This document shows positions 34,702 through 43,203 of a DNA stretch of 64,000 bases, piece by piece. Position numbers and translations under genes: made by a program. The first letter of the stretch is position 1. Each line of letters starts with the position of its first letter. Source of the stretch: Comamonadaceae bacterium UBA2121 (GTDB lineage Bacteria; Pseudomonadota; Gammaproteobacteria; Burkholderiales; Burkholderiaceae_C); contig DCYB01000002.1 of the NCBI GenBank assembly GCA_002331385.1, positions 1 through 64,000 on the forward strand. The letters run 5' to 3'. Under the pieces are notes generated by a model, which ran no database searches, was not told the DNA's origin, and worked only from the letters and a program-made list of their open reading frames with translations.

Positions 34702-34790
34702 CCCTTTACTGGCACAGACGGTAAAATCAGCGAGATTTCCTGTTACACACCCCCGTGCGCTTCCTTGCGCACGCGATTCAGAAACACGCC

Positions 34791-34994
34791 ATGTCCTTCT
34801 TCCGTCGCCCCGACTACCAATCTGACACCACGCAGTTCATCAACCAGCTCAAGGAGCAAAAGCCTGAGCTGGACAAGCAGCAGCAAGCGGGTCGTGCGCT
34901 GCTGTGGGACAAGCAGGTGGATCGCGACGTGTGGAGCGAGTACAACGAGGGCCGCGTCGCGCAGAAGCCCTATGTGTACCAGACCAACTCCTGA
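34791..34994 (+). CDS. DUF3460 family protein, 67 aa
   Basis: This small acidic/basic soluble protein (MSFFRRPDYQSDTTQFINQL and LWDKQVDRDVWSEY) matches the pattern of the DUF3460 family found in Burkholderiales, usually directly upstream of scpA as here. No function is known. The conserved position next to a chromosome-segregation gene is the only hint. Confidence 0.85.
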   Translation: MSFFRRPDYQSDTTQFINQLKEQKPELDKQQQAGRALLWDKQVDRDVWSEYNEGRVAQKPYVYQTNS

Positions 34995-35053
34995 TGCATC
35001 TCCCGTGTCGGCCCTGAGTGCCCGCGCATTCGCCCCCGGACCGACACGCTGGC

Positions 35054-35917
35054 ATGGCCGATAACGATCCTTCCCTCTCGGACGACGACGCACCGGTGCA
35101 GAAGTCGGGCGCGGACGGCATGCCCGATGTCGTCGATCAGGTCGCATTGGCACGCCTGTACGGCGAGCCGCTGTTCGCGCTGCCGCAGGATTTGTACATT
35201 CCGCCCGATGCGCTGGAGATTTTTCTCGAAGCGTTCGAAGGGCCGCTCGACCTGCTGCTCTATCTGATCCGCAAACAGAATTTCAACATCCTGGACATTC
35301 CGATGTTCAAGGTGACGCAGCAGTACCTGAGCTATGTGGAAGAGATCCGCACGCGCAATCTGGAGCTGGCGGCCGAATACCTGCTGATGGCAGCGATGCT
35401 CATCGAGATCAAGTCGCGCATGCTGCTGCCGCCCAAGAAGCAGGAGGGCGAAGCCGAACCGGAAGACCCACGCGCCGAGCTGGTGCGGCGTCTGCTGGAA
35501 TATGAGCAGATGAAGCTTGCCAGCCAGCGTCTTGCGGCCGTGCCGCAATATGGGCGCGACTTCCTGCGTGCGCAGGTGTTCATCGAGCAAAGCCTGCAGC
35601 CACGCTTTCCCGATGTGGAACTGGCCGATCTGCAAGAAGCGTGGCGTGACATCCTCAAGCGCGCCAAGCTGGTGCAGCACCACAAGATCACGCGCGAGGA
35701 ACTGTCCGTGCGTGAATACATGAGCCACCTGCTCAAGACGCTGCAGGGTCGCCGGTTTGTCGAGTTTGAAGAGCTGTTCCAGCCCGAAAAAGGCAGCACC
35801 GTGTTGGTGGTGACCTTCATCGCCATGCTGGAGCTGGCCAAGGAAACCCTCATCGAGATCACCCAGGCCGAGGCGTTTGCGCCCATCTACGTGCGCCTGG
35901 CCTATACGCCGGTCTGA
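35054..35917 (+). CDS. scpA: Segregation and condensation protein A (kleisin), 287 aa
   Basis: ScpA bridges the SMC heads and, with ScpB, forms the SMC-ScpAB condensin. The kleisin N-terminal signature FEGPLDLLLYLIRKQNFNIL is at about 55-74. The middle LAAEYLLMAAMLIEIKSRML and C-terminal winged-helix region VVTFIAMLELAKE are visible. ATG 35054 is 59 bp after the DUF3460 stop. scpB is not in the window. Confidence 0.95.
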   Translation: MADNDPSLSDDDAPVQKSGADGMPDVVDQVALARLYGEPLFALPQDLYIPPDALEIFLEAFEGPLDLLLYLIRKQNFNILDIPMFKVTQQYLSYVEEIRTRNLELAAEYLLMAAMLIEIKSRMLLPPKKQEGEAEPEDPRAELVRRLLEYEQMKLASQRLAAVPQYGRDFLRAQVFIEQSLQPRFPDVELADLQEAWRDILKRAKLVQHHKITREELSVREYMSHLLKTLQGRRFVEFEELFQPEKGSTVLVVTFIAMLELAKETLIEITQAEAFAPIYVRLAYTPV

Positions 35918-35965
35918 CCGGCGCCGTTTTTTGCCCATCTATCATTATTCCGGAGACACTACACC

Positions 35966-36325
35966 ATGCCCCATCTCGTCATTGACTACAGCGCCAATCT
36001 CGCCGACTTTCCATCTGCCCGGATTCTGGCGGAGGTGAACGCCGCCCTCTGCTCCAGCCCCGAGGTGAAGGAAGAGGCCGACGTGAAGAGCCGCACGAAC
36101 CGCATCGAGCAGTTCGAGATCGGCACCGCGCCCGCGCACCGCGGTTTCGTGCATGCGCAACTGCGCCTGCTGTCCGGTCGCACGCCCGAGGCGAAGAAGG
36201 ATCTGGCCGAGCGCGTGGCCGTGGTGCTGCGCAAGCACACGCCGCGCCCCGCGGACATGATGGTGCAGCTCAGTGTGGAAGTGCTGGACATGGATCGCGG
36301 CTCCTACGTCAAAGAGCGGCTCTGA
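35966..36325 (+). CDS. 5-carboxymethyl-2-hydroxymuconate isomerase-like tautomerase, 119 aa
   Basis: The mature N-terminus is Pro (MPHLVIDYSANL), the general acid/base of the tautomerase superfamily. The length and segments FVHAQLRLLSGRTPEAKKDL and MMVQLSVEVLDMDRGSYVK match the CHMI family. The prototype acts in homoprotocatechuate degradation, but no other genes of that pathway are here, so its substrate may differ. A ggagacac ribosome-binding site precedes the start. Confidence 0.88.
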   Translation: MPHLVIDYSANLADFPSARILAEVNAALCSSPEVKEEADVKSRTNRIEQFEIGTAPAHRGFVHAQLRLLSGRTPEAKKDLAERVAVVLRKHTPRPADMMVQLSVEVLDMDRGSYVKERL

Positions 36326-36346
36326 GGCTGCGGCAGATCTCCAGAC

Positions 36347-36401
36347 AAAAAAAGCACCCCGGCCCGCTCGCTTCCCCACCAGGATGGTCGAGCCGTGGTG
36401 C
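36347..36401 (-). terminator. Terminator of the porin gene
   Basis: On the minus strand an arm at 36401-36389 (GCACCACGGCTCG) pairs imperfectly with an arm at 36370-36354 that ends GGGGTGC. Seven T residues follow (36353-36347). It begins about 30 bp after the porin stop and lies just after the stop of the convergent tautomerase gene. Confidence 0.65.
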
Positions 36402-36430
36402 ATTTCCACCCGCACGCTGCGGGCGGCCGA

Positions 36431-37486
36431 TCAGAACGTGTGGCGCACGCCGAATTCGTAGCCCGTGGCGTTGTCGCCGCTAGCGATGGTCGGATTCGCC
36501 AGTGACGAGGACGACACTGCGAAACCGCGCTTGGCGTTGCGATCGTTCTTGATGTGCGAGATCGTTGCGTACAGTTGCGTGCGCTTGGACAGGTTGTAGC
36601 CATATCCAACGGCAAAGCGCTGTGTATCGGCGTCGTGGGCCTTCTTGTCGTTGGTCTGCGAGTATGCCGCACGCAGCTCACCGGCGCCCAGCTTCATCTT
36701 GGCGCCGATCAGGTACACGTCCACGCGGCGGTCATTGCCGCGCTCGGTCGCAAGCAGCACCATCGGCTGGATGTCACCGAACTTGTACGAAGCGCCGATG
36801 TTGGCCGCCTTGTAATTCACGCCCTGATCCACCTTGCCGCCGCGCGTCACGCCGTAGGCCGCGGCCACGTTGAGCGGGCCGTTTTCGTAGCCCACGCGTA
36901 GTGCCGTGGAGCTGGCCAGACGATTGCTGTCGGCCTTCTCGCCAAAGCCGTGCTGCAGTTGGCCGTAGAAGCCGCCAAGCTTGGGCGTGAGGTAGTTCAC
37001 GCTGTTGCTCACGCGCTTGGGCGCGCTGCCTTCCGGCGTGCCCGCGGCAGAGCTGGCGCTGCCCACCAGATTGGCGCCGTTCACGCCACCAACACCCACG
37101 TCGCCGAAGGGATCGAAGGTTTCGATGTTGAGGTAGGAAGGCGTCTTGTCACGGCCCAGACGCAGTTCGCCAAAACCGCCCATCAGGCTGACGGTGGAGC
37201 GGCGGTCGAACTTGAAGCCGGAGCCGCCATTGTCGGTAGCGATGCCGCCTTCCATCCAGAAGCCAGCCTTCAGGCCGCCACCCAGATCTTCCACGCCGCG
37301 AAAGCCCAGACGGCTGCTGGACAGCCCGCCGCTGGACAGACCGGTGATGTCATTGGTGTCGCTGGACAGATGCGCAATGGACGCATCCATCACACCAAAC
37401 AGGGTCACGGTACTGGACTGTGCGTAAGCGCCGGAGGCGGCTACGAGAGCGGCCAGGGCAACAATTTTTTTACTCATGCTGTTCAT
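36431..37486 (-). CDS. Gram-negative trimeric porin (Burkholderiales OmpC/Omp32-like), 351 aa
   Basis: The signal peptide ends in SGAYA-QSSTVTLFGVMDA. The typical porin_4 pattern follows, with repeated beta-strand segments, GFRGVEDLGGGLKAGFWMEG, and a terminal phenylalanine (GVRHTF) that marks outer-membrane insertion by BAM. It forms a diffusion channel for small solutes, often anion-selective in this family. Start choice is uncertain (37486 or 37477) because neither has a strong ribosome-binding site. Confidence 0.95.
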   Translation of the reverse strand: MNSMSKKIVALAALVAASGAYAQSSTVTLFGVMDASIAHLSSDTNDITGLSSGGLSSSRLGFRGVEDLGGGLKAGFWMEGGIATDNGGSGFKFDRRSTVSLMGGFGELRLGRDKTPSYLNIETFDPFGDVGVGGVNGANLVGSASSAAGTPEGSAPKRVSNSVNYLTPKLGGFYGQLQHGFGEKADSNRLASSTALRVGYENGPLNVAAAYGVTRGGKVDQGVNYKAANIGASYKFGDIQPMVLLATERGNDRRVDVYLIGAKMKLGAGELRAAYSQTNDKKAHDADTQRFAVGYGYNLSKRTQLYATISHIKNDRNAKRGFAVSSSSLANPTIASGDNATGYEFGVRHTF

Positions 37487-37584
37487 TGGTAGGGTTGAAG
37501 AGAACAGCCAGTGAAGCGCGTCCCCCAAAGGAAAACGGGCATGAAATCACCGGCCAGACCCGTTACCGGGACAGCTCTATTGGA

Positions 37585-37599
37585 GTCACAGATTGTGAC
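37585..37599. promoter_or_regulatory. 15-bp palindrome upstream of the porin gene
   Basis: GTCACA (37585-37590) and TGTGAC (37594-37599) are perfect inverted arms with a 3-nt spacer, about 100 bp upstream of the porin start. A TTGTCA element overlapping it could be a -35 box on the minus strand with TAGAGC as a poor -10. It may be an operator for porin expression; the regulator is unknown. Confidence 0.4.
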
Positions 37600-37718
37600 A
37601 AGTCAGGGTATTCCCGCCTTATCCGCGCATGAGATGTCAGATTGCGGGAATTGTCATATGGACGCGCTATATCACGCGCGCGCTCACACCCACGCGGGCT
37701 CTCGGCGGCCTCTTTGAG

Positions 37719-39512
37719 CTACTGCACGCGCTGCGCGTCCAGCCATCCGCGCAGGCTGTTGACGAATGCCCACGCACGAATCTGTGGCAAATCGTCCACG
37801 CGCACGACCGCCTCGCGCACGCGGCCAGATTGCAAGGCGAAGGCACGCCCCACGCCGGGCAGCAAACCGCATTCGATAGCCGGAGTCACCCACGCGCCAT
37901 CGTCCATCTGCATACATATATTGCCGCGCGTGCATTCGGTGATTTCACCGCGCTCGTTCCAGAGGATGGTGTCGAACACCCCGCTGTCCGCCTGCCGCTC
38001 GAACGCGGCGTAATGGGCGCGGCGCGTGGTCTTGTGGCGCACCAACGGGCTGTGCGCGGAGGCAAAGGCGCGGTCCGCCAGTTGCAGTCGCACCGGCTGC
38101 AAGGTGTCCGCCATGGCAAACGCCTGCGCCTCGAAATGTCCGTCAAAGCCGAGCAGCCAGCGCACGCGCCACCAGCCATCGGCGTGCGCTGCGCGCACGG
38201 TCGCCATCGCCTCCGACGCCGCTGCCGCATTCCACGGCATGCCAAAGAATCGGGCGGACGCCTGCATGCGCGCTAGATGGTGCTCGGCGTGCTGCCATGC
38301 GCCATCGACCAAGGCCAGCGTCTCCAGCACTTGCAGCGGCGGCAATGCCTGGTCGATGAAAGCGCGCTTGTCCTGCCACTCCTGCCACTCCGCGCGCGCA
38401 TGGGCGCTGGCGGTGATACCGCTGCCAATGCCGCAGCGCACATGCCGGTCCGCCGCCACCGTCAGGGTGCGAATGGGCACGTTGAAGGTCGCATGCAGCG
38501 CGCCCTGCTGCGCGCCCGGACGCACGACGCCCAGGGCCCCGCAATACACGCCGCGCGCTTCGGGCTCCAGCGCCTTGATCCAATGCATGGCCTGCACCTT
38601 GGGCGCGCCCGTGATCGATCCGCACGGAAACAGCGCCCCAAACACATCCACAAGCCGCGTGCCGGCGCGTGTGCGCGCAGTGACGTCCGAGGTCATCTGC
38701 CACAGCGTGGGCAGCGCCTCAACGTGAAACAGTCGGGGCACTTGCACGCTGTGCGGCTGCGCGATGCGCGAGACATCGTTGCGCAGCAGATCGACGATCA
38801 TCACGTTCTCGGCGCGCTCCTTGGGTGACGTGCGCAGGTGCGCTGCCTGCGCCGCGTCCTGCGCCGCATCGGCGCCACGCGCGGCGGTACCCTTCATCGG
38901 GCGGGTGAGCAGATGCTCGCCGTCCCAATCGAAGAAGAGTTCCGGCGACAGGCTCAGGATGTCCTGCTCCGCCCACCGCATCGCGAGCACATAGCCATCG
39001 GGCTGGCGCGCTTTCAGCGCCTCGAAGAGATCCTGCGCTGTACCAAACAGCGTGCCCTTGAGCGGCTGCGTGAAGTTGATCTGATAGCACTCGCCCGCAG
39101 CAATCGCCTCGTGAATGCGCGCAATCGATGCATCGAACCGGTCCATGGCATCGTCCGCTTCGGCCTGCCATTGCACATGCACTGGCGCAGGCGTTTGCGC
39201 TCCATCTTGCGCATCGGCTTGCGCGGACAAGGGCGCTGCATATTCGGCAAACCACGCCAAGGGCACGCTCGGCAACGGTGCATGCGTGAGCAAGGCCTTG
39301 TCGAACGCGGCGGCGGCTTCATACGCCAGCCCGCCCACGCACCAACGCCCGGCCCGCGCCGCCTGCTCGACAGCGTCCAGAACGCCATGCACCTCGTCCC
39401 TGCGCCACGCCACCCAATGGCGCAGCGCGGGGCCGAAGCGCAGACGCATGCGTGCGGCTTGTGCGTCTTGGGGATTGGGAAAATCAAGATGGGTGGAAAG
39501 CATACGGCGCAT
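37719..39512 (-). CDS. pabBC: Fused aminodeoxychorismate synthase I / aminodeoxychorismate lyase (PabB-PabC), 597 aa
   Basis: The protein makes p-aminobenzoate for folate from chorismate. The N-terminal part (about 1-345) is a chorismate-binding PabB domain, with YQINFTQPLKGTLFG, LSLSPELFFDWDG and CGSITGAPKVQAMHWI, where the active-site region lies. The C-terminal part (about 350-597) is a fold-type IV PLP domain of the PabC/IlvE type. Its likely PLP lysine is in VRHKTTRRAHYAAF, with ECTRGNICMQ and GLLPGVGRAFAL following. The two activities are separate genes in E. coli; the fusion is common in proteobacteria. The glutamine amidotransferase pabA is elsewhere. Confidence 0.93.
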   Translation of the reverse strand: MRRMLSTHLDFPNPQDAQAARMRLRFGPALRHWVAWRRDEVHGVLDAVEQAARAGRWCVGGLAYEAAAAFDKALLTHAPLPSVPLAWFAEYAAPLSAQADAQDGAQTPAPVHVQWQAEADDAMDRFDASIARIHEAIAAGECYQINFTQPLKGTLFGTAQDLFEALKARQPDGYVLAMRWAEQDILSLSPELFFDWDGEHLLTRPMKGTAARGADAAQDAAQAAHLRTSPKERAENVMIVDLLRNDVSRIAQPHSVQVPRLFHVEALPTLWQMTSDVTARTRAGTRLVDVFGALFPCGSITGAPKVQAMHWIKALEPEARGVYCGALGVVRPGAQQGALHATFNVPIRTLTVAADRHVRCGIGSGITASAHARAEWQEWQDKRAFIDQALPPLQVLETLALVDGAWQHAEHHLARMQASARFFGMPWNAAAASEAMATVRAAHADGWWRVRWLLGFDGHFEAQAFAMADTLQPVRLQLADRAFASAHSPLVRHKTTRRAHYAAFERQADSGVFDTILWNERGEITECTRGNICMQMDDGAWVTPAIECGLLPGVGRAFALQSGRVREAVVRVDDLPQIRAWAFVNSLRGWLDAQRVQ

Positions 39513-39664
39513 GATCGCAAGAGTCCCGCGTCAATGGCGGGCGCGGCATTATTCCACGCGCCCAAGCGCCAGCGCGTCAACCCTGCACCTCTGGCCGTTT
39601 TTGCCTTAGCCTTGTATGCTGCACTGCAATACACGCAGCCCGCAAGAACATGGAGACTTTCCGC

Positions 39665-40573
39665 ATGACCGATCCGCAGAACAGCGCCACATCCTCCGCA
39701 ACACCGCCATCCGGCGGCACGCCGTACGGCACCATCCCGCCCGCCTCCGCGCTGCCGCAGCGCCGGCCCATCAGCCTGCCGCGTCTGGCGCAGATGCGCG
39801 AAGCGGGCGAGAAGATCACCATGCTCACCGCCTACGACGCCACCTTTGCCGCCATGGCCGATGCCGCCGGTGTCGAGTGCATTCTGGTGGGCGACTCGCT
39901 CGGCATGGTTTGCCAGGGGCTGCACAGCACGGTGGGCGTCTCGCTGGAGTCCATGGTCTATCACACCGGCTGCGTGGCGCGCGGTCTGCATCGCGTGCAA
40001 GGCACGGCATGGCTGATTGCTGACCTGCCCTATGGCAGCTACGCCGAGAGCAAAGAACAAGCCCTGCGCAGCGCCTGCGCGCTGATGCAGGCCGGTGCGC
40101 ACATGGTGAAGCTGGAAGGCGGCGGCTGGACCGCGCCGACCGTGCAGTTTCTCGTGGAGCGCGGCGTGCCGGTGTGTGCGCACCTGGGCCTCACGCCCCA
40201 GACGGTGCACGCACTCGGCGGCTACCGCGTGCAAGGCAAGGACGACGTCGCCGCCGCCACCCTGCGCAGACAAGCCATGGAGTTGCAGTCCGCCGGCGCT
40301 TCGATGCTGGTGCTGGAGATGGTGCCCGCAGCACTCTCGCGCGACCTCACGCAGGCGCTGCCCACATGCCACACCATTGGTATCGGCGCGGGCAGCGGCA
40401 CGGCCGGACAGGTGCTGGTGATGCACGACATGCTGGGCGTGAATCTGGGCAAGAACCCGAAATTCGTGCGCAACTTCATGCAGGATGCGGGCTCGGTGAG
40501 GGGCGCATTCGAAGCCTACGTGCAGGCCGTGAAGGACGGCAGTTTTCCGCTCGACGAGCGACATGCATGGTGA
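39665..40573 (+). CDS. panB: 3-methyl-2-oxobutanoate hydroxymethyltransferase, 302 aa
   Basis: This first committed enzyme of pantothenate synthesis makes ketopantoate from 2-oxoisovalerate and methylene-THF. Motifs include MLTAYDATFAAMADAAGVEC, GDSLGMVCQGLHST, AHLGLTPQTVHALGGYRVQG and GIGAGSGTAGQVLVMHDMLG. ATG 39665 has atggagac 8 nt upstream; the in-frame ATG at 39650 overlaps that ribosome-binding site. panC follows 59 bp later, forming a pantothenate operon. Confidence 0.96.
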   Translation: MTDPQNSATSSATPPSGGTPYGTIPPASALPQRRPISLPRLAQMREAGEKITMLTAYDATFAAMADAAGVECILVGDSLGMVCQGLHSTVGVSLESMVYHTGCVARGLHRVQGTAWLIADLPYGSYAESKEQALRSACALMQAGAHMVKLEGGGWTAPTVQFLVERGVPVCAHLGLTPQTVHALGGYRVQGKDDVAAATLRRQAMELQSAGASMLVLEMVPAALSRDLTQALPTCHTIGIGAGSGTAGQVLVMHDMLGVNLGKNPKFVRNFMQDAGSVRGAFEAYVQAVKDGSFPLDERHAW

Positions 40574-40632
40574 GCCATTCGCGCCCTCGCACACCAAAAC
40601 ACCCTATTTTCCTCACCTGATCAGCTACCGTC

Positions 40633-41484
40633 ATGCAAATCGTCCACACCATTGCCGATCTCCGCTCTGCACTTGCCTCGCGTGGCAAGCCCGCCTTCGT
40701 GGCCACCATGGGAAATCTGCACGCTGGTCACATGTCGTTGGTACGATCCGCACAGCAACATGGCGACGTGGTGGTCGCCAGCATTTTTGTGAACCGCTTG
40801 CAGTTCTTGCCGCATGAAGATTTCGACAGCTACCCACGCACCTGGGATGCCGACTGCGCCAAGCTGGAGGCTGAAGGCTGCAACGTGCTGTTTGCGCCGC
40901 GCGAGCACGATCTGTATCCCGAACCGCAAGTGTTCAAGGTGCAGCCCGATGCGCGCTTGGCCGACATCCTCGAAGGCGAATTCCGCCCCGGCTTTTTCAC
41001 CGGTGTATGCACCGTGGTGATGAAGCTGTTTTCCTGCGTGTTCGGCACGACCGGAGGCGGTGCAGCCATGTTCGGCATGAAGGACTACCAGCAACTCATG
41101 GTGATCCGCCGCATGGTGCAGCAGTTCGCCATGCCCATCGACATCGTTGCCGTGCCCACGGCGCGTGCCGATGATGGTCTTGCACTCAGCTCACGCAACG
41201 GCTATCTGAACGCCGAAGAGCGGCAGCAAGCCATGGTGCTCGCGCGCACGCTGCACCAGTTGTCCGAACAGGCGCGTGCAGGCAAGGCAGACCTGGCGGC
41301 GCTTGAAGCGGCGGCCATGCAATCACTGCGCGATCTGGGCTGGCAGCCGGACTATCTGACGGTGCGCCAACGCAGCGATCTGCTCTCCCCGACCGCCGAC
41401 AGCCTGCAGACCGGAGAGCCCCTGGTGGCGCTGGGCGCGGCGCGATTGGGGTCCACCCGGCTCATCGACAATCTGGAGTTTTGA
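40633..41484 (+). CDS. panC: Pantoate--beta-alanine ligase (pantothenate synthetase), 283 aa
   Basis: The enzyme condenses pantoate and beta-alanine with ATP. The nucleotidyl-transferase HxGH-type motif is TMGNLHAGHMSL (His30, His33). SIFVNRLQFLP, AMFGMKDYQQLMVIRRMV and ALSSRNGYL are typical. Slight variants of usual residues (NRLQF for NPxQF, HAGH for HEGH) are visible but within family tolerance. The stop is followed by the small repeat-containing gene on the other strand. Confidence 0.95.
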   Translation: MQIVHTIADLRSALASRGKPAFVATMGNLHAGHMSLVRSAQQHGDVVVASIFVNRLQFLPHEDFDSYPRTWDADCAKLEAEGCNVLFAPREHDLYPEPQVFKVQPDARLADILEGEFRPGFFTGVCTVVMKLFSCVFGTTGGGAAMFGMKDYQQLMVIRRMVQQFAMPIDIVAVPTARADDGLALSSRNGYLNAEERQQAMVLARTLHQLSEQARAGKADLAALEAAAMQSLRDLGWQPDYLTVRQRSDLLSPTADSLQTGEPLVALGAARLGSTRLIDNLEF

Positions 41485-41501
41485 TTCAACGAGGCGCCAG
41501 C

Positions 41502-41778
41502 TCAGGGCGCCACGTCACTGCGCCAACCCTTGAGCACGGCCAGCCCGGCCAGCCCGCCCAGGCGGTTGCGCATGCGCATGGCGGCATCGATCCGCGCGCG
41601 CGTGCGCGCCGCCATGTCGAGATACAGCGGCATGGCAGAGCGCGCGTCCACAGGCAGATCCACGCCATACGCATCGTGCATTGTGCATCGTGCATCGTGC
41701 ATCGAGCATCGAGGCATTCTTCAGGCTGCCGAACAGAGCGCTTTCGCGCGGGACGTCGCAGGTGTGAACCGACTGCAT
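41502..41778 (-). pseudogene. Small gene (DUF2867-like) split by an intragenic 7-bp repeat frameshift
   Basis: On the minus strand a reading frame starts at ATG 41778 (MQSVHTCDVPRESALFGSL) and runs into a six-unit heptanucleotide repeat at 41713-41672. A second frame leaves the repeat as DAYGVDLPVDARSAMPLYLD and ends MRMRNRLGGLAGLAVLKGW at 41502. The two frames differ by one base. Loss of one 7-bp unit would join them into one protein of about 90 residues with no stop. The C-terminal RN-x-L-x-GL pattern resembles DUF2867 proteins. The gene is either frameshifted or phase-variable. Confidence 0.55.
41672..41713. repeat. Heptanucleotide tandem repeat, six units of CATCGTG
   Basis: The plus strand reads CATCGTG, CATTGTG, CATCGTG, CATCGTG, CATCGAG, CATCGAG without gaps. 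The unit length is not a multiple of three. The tract sits inside the small gene on the minus strand, so each gain or loss of a unit shifts the reading frame. Confidence 0.9.
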
Positions 41779-41890
41779 TCGCGTGACTTTCTACAAGGCT
41801 GATGCACGCACATTACACGACTGGCATTTGATGCAAGGCAAATCCATGCTGCGCACGCACGCGCAAGCTTCATGACCTGAAGCAAATCAC

Positions 41891-42121
41891 ATGGTCAAGA
41901 AATTTCCCAATAACCCCGCCCACCCCGAGCGCACCTGCTGGGGCTGCGACCGCTATTGCGCGGCAGATGCGCTCGCGTGCGGCAACGGCTCTGAGCGCAC
42001 ACAGCACCCGGCGGAGCTCTTCGGCGACGACTGGGCCGAGTGGGGTCTGGACGCGCCAGAGTCCCCGTCTCCACCAGCGCCTTCGCTCGTCGTCACTGCG
42101 CCGCCTATCAAACCCGGTTGA
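41891..42121 (+). CDS. DUF3079 family protein, 76 aa
   Basis: The segment MVKKFPNNPAHPERTCWGCD, followed by RYCAADALACGNGSERTQHP and ELFGDDWAEWG, matches the DUF3079 family. Four cysteines in CWGCD-x-YC and ACGNG suggest a small metal site. The proline-rich C-terminal tail overlaps the convergent lysR stop by 14 bp. Its function is unknown. Confidence 0.85.
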   Translation: MVKKFPNNPAHPERTCWGCDRYCAADALACGNGSERTQHPAELFGDDWAEWGLDAPESPSPPAPSLVVTAPPIKPG

Positions 42122-43049
42122 TTTCTTCGCGCAGCGCCTCCAGCAAGCCGTCCACGCCGCTCACCGCCGGACGATGCAGGGGCAGCAGTGCATGCACCTG
42201 AAACGGGATGGAGAACGCCAGTGGCCGCACCACCAGACGGTCGCTGGCACATGCCCGCGCGGTGAGCGGGTTCACGATGGCCACACCCAATCCCTGCGCC
42301 ACCATGGCGCACACGGCCACCGCGCTATGGGTTTCCAGCAGCAACTGCCGCTGCACGCGCGCACGGGCGAACACGGCATCCATTTGCTGGCGATAAGGGT
42401 CGTCGCGCGCCAGGCTGACGAAGGCCTGATCGGCGAAATCGGACGCTTTAAGCATCGGCTTCGCTGCCAATGCGTGCGTGGCGGGCAGCACCGCCACCTC
42501 ATCCAGCGCGGGCAAGGCCACGGAACGCGTTCCGGGCGGCACGTCGGCCTCTTCCGTCAAACCCAGATCAAAGCGCTGCGCCGCCATCCATTCATGCAGC
42601 AAGGGACCATCCTGCGTTGCCACGCTCACCGCCATCGGGCCGTGTTGTGCATGCAAGCGCGCCAGCGCGCCTGGCAGGAGTGCATGGCTGAGCGCGGGCA
42701 TGCATAGAACGCTGATCTGCGTCTGGCTTGGCTTGGCCAGCGCCAGCGCGTGGTCGATGACCTGATCCAGCCCCTGCCAACTGCGCTGCACCTCGTCCCA
42801 CAGCGACAACGCCCGCGCCGTGGCGCGCAGGCGGCCCTGTACGCGCTCGAACAGCGCGTAGCCCAGCAACTGCTCCAGACGCGCGAGCTCGCGGCTCACG
42901 GTGGGTTGCGATGTGAACAACAAGCGCGCCGCGCCCGTCACGCCACTGGCCAGCATGACGGCACGGAAGACCTCGATGTGGCGATGGCTGATGCGCGGCT
43001 CCAGCGGCGCGGGGGTTGCGGCAAGGCGGTCCGGGGAGCGTTCTGTCAT
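42108..43049 (-). CDS. lysR: LysR-type regulator, probable activator of lysA, 313 aa
   Basis: The N-terminal winged HTH (about 20-80, HIEVFRAVMLASGVTGAARL) and the C-terminal periplasmic-binding-like effector domain (about 105-305) are typical of the LysR family. The gene is divergent from lysA with 154 bp between starts, as in E. coli where LysR activates lysA in response to diaminopimelate and lysine. A perfect palindrome lies between the two genes. Assignment as LysR proper rests on this context. Confidence 0.85.
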   Translation of the reverse strand: MTERSPDRLAATPAPLEPRISHRHIEVFRAVMLASGVTGAARLLFTSQPTVSRELARLEQLLGYALFERVQGRLRATARALSLWDEVQRSWQGLDQVIDHALALAKPSQTQISVLCMPALSHALLPGALARLHAQHGPMAVSVATQDGPLLHEWMAAQRFDLGLTEEADVPPGTRSVALPALDEVAVLPATHALAAKPMLKASDFADQAFVSLARDDPYRQQMDAVFARARVQRQLLLETHSAVAVCAMVAQGLGVAIVNPLTARACASDRLVVRPLAFSIPFQVHALLPLHRPAVSGVDGLLEALREEINRV

Positions 43050-43088
43050 TCTTGGCGGGTGAGAACTGATGCATCAGACCATATCAAA

Positions 43089-43107
43089 TTTGAATTACCT
43101 ATTCAAA
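43089..43107. promoter_or_regulatory. Palindromic operator candidate between lysR and lysA
   Basis: TTTGAAT (43089-43095) and ATTCAAA (43101-43107) are perfect 7-bp inverted arms with a 5-bp spacer in an AT-rich stretch. It lies 40 bp upstream of the regulator start and about 100 bp before lysA. LysR-type proteins bind such dyads in divergent promoters. Confidence 0.6.
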
Positions 43108-43203
43108 TCAAAGTATTCGACTAAATACCATCGATCCCGCATCATGGCGCTGATTGCGGGCCTCGCGCCCGCCTGCAACGGCAAACCAACCAGGCTTTTC
43201 AAG

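Noticed and set aside
35966..36325. Part of a homoprotocatechuate degradation cluster
   Set aside because: Only the isomerase-like gene is present. Neighbours are scpA and a porin, so pathway membership is not supported.
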